Below are positions 8,057 through 15,554 of a stretch of 28,086 bases of DNA, piece by piece; the stretch's first letter is position 1; each line of letters opens with the position of its first letter. The notes beneath the pieces are model-generated. The model saw only the letters and a program-made list of their open reading frames with translations, did no database searches and was not told where the DNA came from. Position numbers and translations under genes: made by a program. The DNA is taken from positions 1 through 28,086 of the forward strand of contig CAZOMR010000010.1 of assembly GCA_964580655.1 (NCBI GenBank), in the 5' to 3' direction. The stretch comes from CAZOMR01 sp964580655 (GTDB lineage: Bacteria > RBG-13-61-14 > CAZOMR01).

Positions 8057-10987
8057 TTAACCTGTGCCTTCCTCTAACTTGAACTCCCGAACCAATTCCA
8101 CCATTCCTTCAGACTGTTGGCTAAGGTCCTTGGCCGAGCGGGTAAGCTGCTCCACCGCGCCGAGGTTTGACTTGGCGATCTCGTTTATGTTCTCCACCGC
8201 CTTGACTACATTTTCCCCGCCTCTCTTTTGTTCGATGGTGGCGTTCTTGACCTGGTCGGTCATCTGGGCCATGGTTTCCGCGGCCTTCACTATCTGCTGG
8301 ACCCCGGATGCCTGTTCCTTGGTGGACTGGGTAACCTCCTGGGTCAGCTTGTTCATCTCCTCGACCGCGGTGACCACGTTCTTGGCAACAATGGACTGCT
8401 CGGCAGTGGCCTGTGAGATTTCCTGCATGATATTTGAGGTCGCCTTTGCCACATCCATGATTCGCTTGATCCCTTCTCCGGCCTGGTCGGCCATGGCGAT
8501 CCCTTCCCGGGTGTTTTTATCGCCCTCCTCGGTGGCCTTGACCGCGTTGCCCGTTCCTTTCTGAACTTCCTTGATAACCTCTCCAATCTCCTTGGTGGCC
8601 TTCATGGACCGCTCGGCCAGCTTCCTCACCTCGTCGGCTACCACGGCAAACCCTCGGCCGGCGTCTCCGGCCCGGGCCGCCTCGATGGCCGCGTTGAGCG
8701 CCAGCAGGTTGGTCTGGTCCGCTATCTCCTCGATGGTCTCCACTATGCTGCCGATGGCCTCGGAGCGGCTTCCCAGGTTCTGGATCACTCCGGAGATGTT
8801 CTTCATCATCTCTCCAATGTTCTTCATTCCCTCCACAGTCTTTAGAACCATTTCACCGCCGTTTTTGGCTTCTTCGCTGGATTGCTGGGAGAGCTTGTCG
8901 GCCTGTTCAACGTTCTTGGTTGTTTTTTCAATGGTGGTAATCATCTGCTCGATGGCGGAGCTGGTCTCGTTTACGTTGGATGCCATGTTCTCCGCGTTCT
9001 TGGCTACAGACTCGGAGGTGGTCCCCATCTGCTGGATGGAGGTCGAGGTCTCGTCCACGTTGGTGGCCAGGATCTCCGCGTTTTTGGCCACGTTCTGTAT
9101 CTGGGCGGCCATCTCCTCCATGGTCGAGCCGGTCTCGTCCGCGGCGGAAGCCTGGTTTTGCGTGCCCTTGCCTATCTGCTCGGTAGCCGCGCTGATCTCT
9201 TCGGCGGCGCTGGCAACGTTCTGGGCGCTGTTACTTACGCGTGAAATGGTATTCCGAAGATTCTCAACCGATGTTTTGAGGTTTTTGGCCAAAGAGACTA
9301 TGTCCCCTCTATACTTGCTCTCTTCAACGACAATGCTGAGATCCCCGACAGCGAGTTTATCCGCTATATTGCTCACATCTCGGATCACCTCCTGTACTGC
9401 TTCCGCGGCCGTGTTAAGCGAGTCCTTGATGATTGCATGGTCACCTTTGTATTCGCCCTTCACCCTCGCTGAAAACTCGCTCGCGGCCATCATCTTCAAT
9501 ACGTCGGTAGCTTCATTGATCGGCTCGACAACCGCGTCCAGGACATTGTTCAACCCGGCGATCATGCCGGCGATATCGCCCTTGAACCGGCCGGCATCGC
9601 CCCGGGCGTCCAGCTTCCCGTCCGCGGCGGCCTTCTGGAGCTCATCGAGCACTTCCTGCACTCCCTGCAACTGTTCACCCAGTTCGTTACATGCCACCTT
9701 GAGCACATCATAGTCGCCCTTGTAGTCGGCGGTAACCCGGACCTTCAGGTCCCCGGCGGCCATCCTGTCCAGGACGGCGCCGATGTCGCGCATGGGTACT
9801 ATCATGCCCTCGGCGGTGTTGTTGAACCCTTGAACCACCTTGGCCCAGATTCCCTGGAAATTGGAAACATCGACCCGCCTGTCCAACTGACCCTGGGCCG
9901 CCGCCTCGGCCATGGCCGCCGCCTCGTCACTCAGGTTGTTCATGGAGTCAAGCAAGTTGTTTATGTTGTTCTTGATTTCGTTGTAGTCTCCCCTGTACTT
10001 GTCGGTGATCTTGTCGGGAATGTCGCCCTTGGAGATGCGGTCCACGTACTCGGCGGCCACATTCAAGGGCCCGATCACCGCGTCCAGGACATTGTTCAAC
10101 CCGGCGATCATGCCGGCGATATCGCCCTTGAACCGGCCGGCATCGCCCCGGGCGTCCAGCTTCCCGTCCGCGGCGGCCTTCTGGAGCTCATCGAGCACTT
10201 CCTGCACTCCCTGCAACTGTTCACCCAGTTCGTTACATGCCACCTTGAGCACATCATAGTCGCCCTTGTAGTCGGCGGTAACCCGGACCTTCAGGTCCCC
10301 GGCGGCCATCCTGTCCAGGACGGCGCCGATGTCGCGCATGGGTACTATCATGCCCTCGGCGGTGTTGTTGAACCCTTGAACCACCTTGGCCCAGATTCCC
10401 TGGAAATTGGAAACATCGACCCGCCTGTCCAACTGACCCTGGGCCGCCGCCTCGGCCATGGCCGCCGCCTCGTCACTCAGGTTGTTCATGGAGTCAAGCA
10501 AGTTGTTTATGTTGTTCTTGATTTCGTTGTAGTCTCCCCTGTACTCGTCGGTAATCTTGTCGGGAATGTCACCCCTGGAGATGCGGTCCACGTACTCGCT
10601 AACCAAGCTAAATGGGTCAATCACGGCATAAAGCATCTGGTTGATGTCCTCAAGGATTTCCAGGTAGTCACCGCTTAGTCCAGCGTAACTTGCCCTCTCG
10701 GAGAGTTTGCCTCGTTTCATGGAGTCGATAAGCCGGAAGACTTCCGCCTTCAAAAGCCCGATCTGACCATTTCCCTGCTCTCTCGCCGTTTCCCTGAGCA
10801 CGGGATTTTCGCTCTCATAATTTTGTGTTGCCATCTGAGCACCCCTCCCTTCTTTGTTTCTTTTTCTGTCGGCAGTTGAATCCCGTTCGTTTTCCTCGAA
10901 CGCGACCGGAGAATTATTCCCTTTTTTTCGACTCTGGGAGATCACCTCGTCAAGAGGATCTTCTCCCATGGTTTTCCGCTTTGCCAT
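8057..10987 (-). CDS. Soluble methyl-accepting chemotaxis protein with repeated HAMP-like modules
   Basis: This receptor is 976 residues long. No transmembrane segment or signal peptide is visible, so it should be cytoplasmic. A charged, basic N-terminus (MAKRKTMGEDPLDEVISQSR) precedes a long array of HAMP-like modules (about 80-550) that includes two near-identical 182-residue units. The C-terminal half is a receptor signalling coiled coil with a canonical tip (QTNLLALNAAIEAARAGDAG, then FAVVADEVRKLAERS). There is no CheR-binding pentapeptide at the C-terminus. An ATG at 10993 overlaps the parA stop, but AGGAGG lies only one base before it and seven before the ATG at 10987, so I chose the latter. 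The coupling to a ParA gene matches cytoplasmic receptors whose clusters are partitioned by ParA proteins (PpfA/TlpT of Rhodobacter sphaeroides). Confidence 0.95.
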   Translation of the reverse strand: MAKRKTMGEDPLDEVISQSRKKGNNSPVAFEENERDSTADRKRNKEGRGAQMATQNYESENPVLRETAREQGNGQIGLLKAEVFRLIDSMKRGKLSERASYAGLSGDYLEILEDINQMLYAVIDPFSLVSEYVDRISRGDIPDKITDEYRGDYNEIKNNINNLLDSMNNLSDEAAAMAEAAAQGQLDRRVDVSNFQGIWAKVVQGFNNTAEGMIVPMRDIGAVLDRMAAGDLKVRVTADYKGDYDVLKVACNELGEQLQGVQEVLDELQKAAADGKLDARGDAGRFKGDIAGMIAGLNNVLDAVIGPLNVAAEYVDRISKGDIPDKITDKYRGDYNEIKNNINNLLDSMNNLSDEAAAMAEAAAQGQLDRRVDVSNFQGIWAKVVQGFNNTAEGMIVPMRDIGAVLDRMAAGDLKVRVTADYKGDYDVLKVACNELGEQLQGVQEVLDELQKAAADGKLDARGDAGRFKGDIAGMIAGLNNVLDAVVEPINEATDVLKMMAASEFSARVKGEYKGDHAIIKDSLNTAAEAVQEVIRDVSNIADKLAVGDLSIVVEESKYRGDIVSLAKNLKTSVENLRNTISRVSNSAQNVASAAEEISAATEQIGKGTQNQASAADETGSTMEEMAAQIQNVAKNAEILATNVDETSTSIQQMGTTSESVAKNAENMASNVNETSSAIEQMITTIEKTTKNVEQADKLSQQSSEEAKNGGEMVLKTVEGMKNIGEMMKNISGVIQNLGSRSEAIGSIVETIEEIADQTNLLALNAAIEAARAGDAGRGFAVVADEVRKLAERSMKATKEIGEVIKEVQKGTGNAVKATEEGDKNTREGIAMADQAGEGIKRIMDVAKATSNIMQEISQATAEQSIVAKNVVTAVEEMNKLTQEVTQSTKEQASGVQQIVKAAETMAQMTDQVKNATIEQKRGGENVVKAVENINEIAKSNLGAVEQLTRSAKDLSQQSEGMVELVREFKLEEGTG
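9531..10076 (-). repeat. 182-codon duplicated unit, downstream copy
   Basis: This 546-bp unit within the large receptor gene is repeated in tandem at 10077-10622. From 9531 to 9999 it is identical, base for base, to 10077-10545 (469 bp). The remaining 77 bp (10000-10076) matches 10546-10622 only in part. The unit is a whole number of codons, so the frame is kept. It encodes HAMP-like module sequence including DYNEIKNNINNLLDSMNNL and AEAAAQGQLDRRVDVSNFQG. Confidence 0.97.
10077..10622 (-). repeat. 182-codon duplicated unit, upstream copy
   Basis: This is the partner of the unit at 9531-10076. The identical part is 10077-10545. Divergence is confined to the outer end, for example the codons for SEYVDRISRGDIPDKITDEY here versus AEYVDRISKGDIPDKITDKY in the other copy. 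Perfect identity at synonymous sites points to a recent duplication or ongoing gene conversion. Confidence 0.97.
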
Positions 10988-10989
10988 GT

Positions 10990-11760
10990 TCATTCCTCCT
11001 TCTTTTCTTGTTTGATAACTTCTTTTGCCAAAGAGCGGTAATCCGCCGCTCCAATGCTACTGGTATCGTATTGAGTTATGGGCAGGCCGAATGACGGCGC
11101 TTCTGCCAGACGGATGTTTTCCCGAATCATTGTATTGAAGACAATTTGTCCGAAGTGTTTGCGAAGTTTCTCAACAACATCTTTAGTCAGGCGATTTCTT
11201 TCATTCACCCGGCAAGCCAGGATTCCGGATATCTCAAGGGATGGGTTAAGTCGCTCCTGAATCATGCCCACAACTTGGAGGAGATGAGTAAAACCGTAGA
11301 GAGCCAAGACGTGGGCCTCCACGGGCACCAGGATTTCATTGGCCGCCGCCAAGGCGTTTATGGTGAGAATCCCAAGGGATGGTGAGCAGTCCATGAGAAC
11401 GTAGTCCCAGGGGCCTTGCGATATCGAGTCCTCGAATTCTCTCTGGAGAATAATTTCAGCCCCGGGTTGTCCGGACAGGGCTTTTTCTACTCCGGCTAGC
11501 CACTGCGAGGAGGCCACGATTTCTACGTTAGGCACGTCAGTTTTCTGGACGAAATGAACCATGTTTTCACCCTCGGTGAAGACCTTGCGTAAGCCTTTTC
11601 CCCCATTCCTGATACCGAACCACAGAGATGTCGAGCCCTGGGGATCCATGTCCACCACCAGGACCCGGCGCTTGCGCTCGCCCAGGGCGGCGGCCAGGTT
11701 GACGGCGGTGGTGGTTTTTCCGCTTCCGCCTTTTTGGTTAATGATAGCTATTGACCGCAT
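10990..11760 (-). CDS. ParA/Soj-family ATPase associated with the chemoreceptor (PpfA/ParC-like)
   Basis: This 256-residue deviant-Walker ATPase has KGGSGKTT (10-17) with the signature lysine K10, DMDPQGS (37-43) and a Walker B in YVLMDCSPS. It lacks the N-terminal HTH of plasmid ParA proteins. No parB or parS is visible beside it. Instead it is followed at once by the soluble receptor gene, with its stop codon 2 bases before the preferred start. In R. sphaeroides (PpfA) and Vibrio (ParC), ParA homologues in chemotaxis operons position or segregate chemoreceptor arrays. By analogy this one probably partitions the cytoplasmic array, with the receptor's basic N-terminal tail as candidate ATPase-stimulating partner. 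That role is inference; family membership is certain. AAGGGG precedes the ATG. Confidence 0.95.
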   Translation of the reverse strand: MRSIAIINQKGGSGKTTTAVNLAAALGERKRRVLVVDMDPQGSTSLWFGIRNGGKGLRKVFTEGENMVHFVQKTDVPNVEIVASSQWLAGVEKALSGQPGAEIILQREFEDSISQGPWDYVLMDCSPSLGILTINALAAANEILVPVEAHVLALYGFTHLLQVVGMIQERLNPSLEISGILACRVNERNRLTKDVVEKLRKHFGQIVFNTMIRENIRLAEAPSFGLPITQYDTSSIGAADYRSLAKEVIKQEKKEE

Positions 11761-11822
11761 CGCAATTTCCCCTTTAACAAACGCCAGATATTTTCCTCAG
11801 AGTTGAAATTGTGTTATTTTCT

Positions 11823-12452
11823 TTAACTCGCATATGCCATGGGCAATTCAATTTTTTCAATTTTCCTGAATAGTTGTGCCTCGGGGACCATTCTTTCAAA
11901 AAGCCGGCCGGTTCCCGATGGAAGTTTTTGCGTCTGCTCGGTCAAAAAGTAACTGTCGGGCGCCAGACTCATGTGGAACATCTTGATCACGTCCACTCTT
12001 TCCTTTTCTTTGAAATGAAGCAAGACATTTTTACAGACGATCAGGCTGAAACCTTCGCTGACCGGCCTTAGGGAAAGAAGGTTATGCTCTTTGAACTCAA
12101 CCCGGGTCTTGATCTCTTCTATGATTTGATAATGGTCGGGGATTGCCGCCGGCCGAAAGTATTTTTTCAGTATGCGCTCCGGTAATCTCTCGACGGTCTT
12201 AGTCTGATAAACGCCGGCATTGACGATTTCCTGGAAATTGCCCTCTATATCGGTAGCAAGGATATGGATGTTTTGAAAACCGAAATAGCCCATGTTTTCG
12301 GCGAAAAGAATGGCCAGGGAGTATGATTCTTGTCCCATGGCGCAGCCGGCCTCCCAGATTCTCACTTTAGAGCGTCCAATAAACTGTGGAACCAGATATT
12401 TCACGGTCTTCTCCAGGGATTGTATATCTCGGAAAAAATAGCTGAAGGCCAT
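11823..12452 (-). CDS. Short CheR-like methyltransferase lacking the CheR N-terminal domain
   Basis: This 209-residue protein corresponds to the SAM-binding part of CheR. It begins at the family's FFRD segment (SYFFRDIQSLEK), then has motif I as IWEAGCAMGQES where complete CheRs read SAGCxTGEE, ILATDIEGNF, and LIVCKNVLLHF where they read FCRNVLIYF. The helical N-terminal domain that recognises receptors is absent. It is not a recent truncation: the ATG directly follows the cheW stop codon (TAAATG) and has its own ribosome binding site (GGGAG). Changed SAM-site residues mean it may be a weak methyltransferase, a binding protein, or a subunit needing another receptor-recognition partner. It ends 62 bases before parA. 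Confidence 0.85.
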   Translation of the reverse strand: MAFSYFFRDIQSLEKTVKYLVPQFIGRSKVRIWEAGCAMGQESYSLAILFAENMGYFGFQNIHILATDIEGNFQEIVNAGVYQTKTVERLPERILKKYFRPAAIPDHYQIIEEIKTRVEFKEHNLLSLRPVSEGFSLIVCKNVLLHFKEKERVDVIKMFHMSLAPDSYFLTEQTQKLPSGTGRLFERMVPEAQLFRKIEKIELPMAYAS

Positions 12453-13061
12453 TTATTCTCCCTTTATGACCTTTTCGAGGTCAAGCAGTATGATTATGCG
12501 TTCGTCAATTTTCCCGACGCCCTTTACGTAGTTCTCGCCCGTCTTGACTATCTCTTCGGGCGCAACATCGATTTGCTCGGACGCGATGTTGAGCACCTGG
12601 GCCACCCGGTCCACCATCAATCCCATGACCTTGGGTCCGTACTCGACCACCACGATCCGGCTTTCCTTGTCCACGCTGGTATCACCCAGGTTCAGCCGCT
12701 TTTTCAGCTCTATCACCGGCACGATCTTTCCGCGGAGGTTGACCACCCCTCTTACGTGGGGGGGAGAGTTAGGCACGCGGGTTATCTCGCCAACGCGGTT
12801 AATATCCTGGACCTGGGAGATAGGAAGCGCGTATTCCTCCTGGTCCAGGAAAAAGGTTACGAACTTCATCAGGTCCTCGTCCCCCCCTTGTCCATTTCCT
12901 TTTTGGGGCTTGTTTTTCTTTTTTTCTTCCGCGTCCTTCTCCTCGCGGGAGAAGGCCCCCAGCACGTCCTCTGCCAACCCGGCGGGCGGCAAAGAGGAGG
13001 AGCCTTCTCCCGCGGGAGTCTCCTCTCGTCCCTCTTTTTTTTCTTTTTCCTCTTCTCCCAT
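12453..13061 (-). CDS. cheW: CheW coupling protein with charged N-terminal extension
   Basis: This is a 202-residue protein. Residues 1-60 are a low-complexity, Glu/Lys/Gly-rich tail containing a short helix-prone PAGLAEDVLGAFS. Residues about 63-200 form the CheW domain: KFVTFFLDQEEYALPISQVQ, PNSPPHVRGVVNLRGKIVPV, PKVMGLMVDRVAQVLN. It couples CheA to receptors. It lies 18 bases after cheY and directly abuts the short CheR-like gene. A strong AAAGGAG precedes the ATG. The extension is longer than in ordinary CheW (about 160 residues) and could be a tether for another cluster protein such as the ParA ATPase; that is speculation. Confidence 0.95.
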   Translation of the reverse strand: MGEEEKEKKEGREETPAGEGSSSLPPAGLAEDVLGAFSREEKDAEEKKKNKPQKGNGQGGDEDLMKFVTFFLDQEEYALPISQVQDINRVGEITRVPNSPPHVRGVVNLRGKIVPVIELKKRLNLGDTSVDKESRIVVVEYGPKVMGLMVDRVAQVLNIASEQIDVAPEEIVKTGENYVKGVGKIDERIIILLDLEKVIKGE

Positions 13062-13079
13062 GGTTATCTCCTTTAGCTG

Positions 13080-13454
13080 TTATTGCCCTGGCATGATCTT
13101 GTTAATGATCTCCCTGACCTGTTCCGGCTTCCACGGTTTCTTGATGTAAGCCGCGGCGCCCAGCTCGATCGCTTTGCGTATATCCTCGTCCTTGCCCTCG
13201 GTGCTGATCACGATCACCGGGATGTGGCCATAGCCTTCCCGGTTCATGGTCTCCAGAAAAGAGAGGCCGTTCATCTTGGGCATGTTGATGTCGAGGATGA
13301 TGAGGTCTATGCCGTCTTCCATGGAGAGCTTGTCCATGGCTTCCAGGCCGTTTAATGCAAAGACCTGCCGGCAGCCTGGATAAGCGCTGAACACCGTGCG
13401 GTACATCTTGGCCTGGAGGGTGGAATCCTCCACGATCAGGACTTTTTTAGGCAT
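13080..13454 (-). CDS. cheY: CheY-type response regulator
   Basis: This is a 124-residue single receiver domain. VLIVEDSTL contains the acidic residues, DLIILDINMPKMNG contains the phosphoacceptor Asp, and VIVISTEG and AAYIKKPWKP supply the conserved Ser/Thr and Lys. Its start overlaps the end of cheA by 8 bases (ATGCCTAA), a tight coupling typical of the cognate CheY. It is clearly related to the CheY on the other side of cheA (15139-15531), sharing the DGIDLI(I/L)LDINMP and VISTEGKEED-like segments, so the pair arose by duplication. Phosphorylated by CheA, it would carry the output signal or act as a phosphate sink. Confidence 0.95.
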   Translation of the reverse strand: MPKKVLIVEDSTLQAKMYRTVFSAYPGCRQVFALNGLEAMDKLSMEDGIDLIILDINMPKMNGLSFLETMNREGYGHIPVIVISTEGKDEDIRKAIELGAAAYIKKPWKPEQVREIINKIMPGQ

Positions 13455-15129
13455 TTTTCGCCTCCATTTCTTCTGCGCTCTCTTCTTTTGAACTGTATTT
13501 TTCCATCAGCTCGATAACGTCCACGATCAGTACCACTTTCCCGTCGCCCAGGATGGTGGCCCCGGCAATGCCCACGGAATTGCCGACATAGTCGTCCAGC
13601 GCCTTGATCACGATCTCCTGTTGTCCCAGGAGCGAGTTCACGATGATGCCCATCTGGCCGGTAGAGCTCTGGACTATCACCACGTAAGGGCTTTTTGCGT
13701 TTTTTGTATGGCTTAGGCCGAACAGCTCGGAGAGCCGGGCCAGGGGGAGGATCCGGTCCCGGGCGTTTGTAATCTCCCGGTTGTTAACAAGGTGGATATC
13801 CTCCTCCCTGACCCTTATGCTCTCCACTACCGAGGCTAGGGGGATGGCATATTGTTCGCCCGAGACCTCCACCATGAGGGCTGAGATAATGGCCAGGGTC
13901 AAGGGAAGCTTTATGGTAAACCGTGTGCCCACGTTCTTTTCGGTTTCCGCCTCGATGGCGCCGTTTATCTTGGCCAGGCTTTTCTTGACCACGTCCAGTC
14001 CCACTCCGCGGCCGGAGACCTCGGTGATCTCTTTGGCGGTGGACATCCCCGACATAAAGATCAAGTCCACGAGGTTTTGCTCTTCTGTTTCCTCTTTTTT
14101 CAGCAGGCCGGCCCTTTCGGCCTTCTGGCGCAGGGCGTCCTGGTCAATGCCTTTGCCGTCGTCTTCCACGGTGATGATGATGTGGCTGGACTCCTGGTAG
14201 GCCCGGATGAGGATGGTCCCTTGCCGGGGCTTGTTCAGCTTTTCCCTCTCCTCCGGACTCTCGATCCCGTGGTCAATGGCGTTCCTTATAAGGTGCATGA
14301 GCGGCTCGCCGATCTCGTCAATCACCGTCTTGTCCAGCTCGACCTCCTCTCCCTCGAACTGGATATTGATCTGTTTGCTTCTCTCGCGGGCCAGGTCCCG
14401 GACCAGGCGGGGGAAGCGCATGAAGACCTGCTTTATGGGAAGCATGCGGACCTTCATGATGGCCTCGTGCAGCTCGGTGGTTACCTTGCCGATCTGTTCC
14501 GAGGTGTCGTCAAGCTCGATGACCAGTCCCTTTTCGCCGTAGGTCTCCTTGAACTGTCCGTCTATCCTTCCCAGCCGGGTGCGGTGAATAACCAGCTCCC
14601 CCACCAGGTTGAGAAGCTGGTCCAGCCTCTCGAAGTTCACCTTGAGGGTGTTGGTCCTCTGGGCAAACGGGCTGGTCGTGTCAGTGGCGGCGCTCGTGAA
14701 GTATTCGGAACCGGAGGGAGCTGTCTTGACTTTGTCGAGGATGAACTGTTCGAGGCGCAGGATATCTTCCTGGATATCCGGATCGGCGGGGTTTTCAGGG
14801 GAAAGCCTGGAGAGAGCGTTCCGGAGCACGTTTGTGCATTGCATATAAAACTCGGCAAGTTCGAGGTCCAGCTTAATCTGCTTTGCCTGCAGAGCCTTGA
14901 ACAGGTCTTCGAGCTTATGGGCGTATTTTTGCATGGCGGTAAACCCCATCATGCCGGAGTTGCCCTTGAAGGTGTGAAGGATGCCCAGTATCTCGGAGAC
15001 CATTGCCGGGTCGGGGTCCTGTCCCACTGCCTGCTCCAGTTGCAAGAGTATGCCCTCGAACTCGTCGAGGAACTCGGTGGCGTCCTCGATGTAGTCGTGT
15101 ATCAGCTCTTTTTGGTCGTCGAATTCCAT
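13447..15129 (-). CDS. cheA: CheA chemotaxis histidine kinase without P2 domain
   Basis: This 560-residue kinase has P1 (HPt, about 1-110) with the phosphorylated His at H52 in GILHTFKGNSGMMG. P3 dimerisation helices (about 160-245) include DQLLNLVGELVIHRTRL. The P4 ATPase has N-box HLIRNAIDHGIES, G1 VEDDGKGID and G2 SGRGVGLDVV. The P5 CheW-like domain (about 415-545) completes it. The linker between P1 and P3 is only about 45 residues, so there is no room for the CheY-binding P2 domain, and CheA must phosphorylate receivers directly. It starts 9 bases after one cheY with GAGG upstream and overlaps the other cheY by 8. It is the only CheA here and hence the centre of the system. Confidence 0.97.
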   Translation of the reverse strand: MEFDDQKELIHDYIEDATEFLDEFEGILLQLEQAVGQDPDPAMVSEILGILHTFKGNSGMMGFTAMQKYAHKLEDLFKALQAKQIKLDLELAEFYMQCTNVLRNALSRLSPENPADPDIQEDILRLEQFILDKVKTAPSGSEYFTSAATDTTSPFAQRTNTLKVNFERLDQLLNLVGELVIHRTRLGRIDGQFKETYGEKGLVIELDDTSEQIGKVTTELHEAIMKVRMLPIKQVFMRFPRLVRDLARERSKQINIQFEGEEVELDKTVIDEIGEPLMHLIRNAIDHGIESPEEREKLNKPRQGTILIRAYQESSHIIITVEDDGKGIDQDALRQKAERAGLLKKEETEEQNLVDLIFMSGMSTAKEITEVSGRGVGLDVVKKSLAKINGAIEAETEKNVGTRFTIKLPLTLAIISALMVEVSGEQYAIPLASVVESIRVREEDIHLVNNREITNARDRILPLARLSELFGLSHTKNAKSPYVVIVQSSTGQMGIIVNSLLGQQEIVIKALDDYVGNSVGIAGATILGDGKVVLIVDVIELMEKYSSKEESAEEMEAKNA

Positions 15130-15138
15130 CTTGTTTCC

Positions 15139-15531
15139 TCAGCCCGTGCTTGCCGATTCCTTCTTGAAAATGCTTTCGATCAGGTTATGCAGGGCAATGG
15201 ATTTGAAAGGCTTTACAATGTAGCCCCTGGCGCCCAAAGAAAGTCCCCGCAAGGTGTCTTCTTCCTTGCCCTCGGTGCTGATAATGATGATGGGAATATG
15301 GGTGTACCTGCCTTCTTCCTTCGTGGTCTCCAGGAACTGGATGCCGTTCATCACCGGCATATTGATGTCCAGGAGAATCAGGTCGATTCCATCTTCAATC
15401 TCCAGCCTTTCCATTGCCGCTTTTCCGTTTTTTGCCGAGAGCATTTCGCAGCCCGGGTATTTCTTCAGCATCAACCGGTACATGTTGTGGATGAGGTCCG
15501 AGTCATCCACTACCAGCACTTTTTTAAGCAT
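15139..15531 (-). CDS. cheY: CheY-type response regulator
   Basis: This is a 130-residue receiver: MLKKVLVVDDSDLIHNMY, phosphoacceptor Asp in DLILLDINMPVMNG, Ser/Thr in IIIISTEG, Lys in GYIVKPFKS. There is no output domain. The open frame continues to 15651, but that part runs into the preceding gene. I chose the ATG at 15531 because GGGGAGAGG lies just upstream and the receiver fold begins there. It lies 9 bases before cheA and 23 after the DUF4388 gene. Together with the CheY at 13080-13454 it brackets cheA. One may be the output regulator and the other a phosphate sink; the sequence does not say which. Confidence 0.93.
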   Translation of the reverse strand: MLKKVLVVDDSDLIHNMYRLMLKKYPGCEMLSAKNGKAAMERLEIEDGIDLILLDINMPVMNGIQFLETTKEEGRYTHIPIIIISTEGKEEDTLRGLSLGARGYIVKPFKSIALHNLIESIFKKESASTG

Positions 15532-15554
15532 GTCCTGGCCTCTCCCCTCTTCTT

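Noticed and set aside
8571..9713. A 380-codon plus-strand open frame rich in Ser
   Set aside because: It is antisense to the receptor signalling domain, whose Ala/Glu-rich heptads leave stop-free complementary frames.
9531..10622. CRISPR array or transposon repeat
   Set aside because: There are only two units of 546 bp, in frame within a coding sequence, with no spacers and no terminal inverted repeats.
9830..10678. Plus-strand open frame with an internal repeat
   Set aside because: The repeat is the mirror of the 182-codon duplication in the receptor gene on the minus strand.
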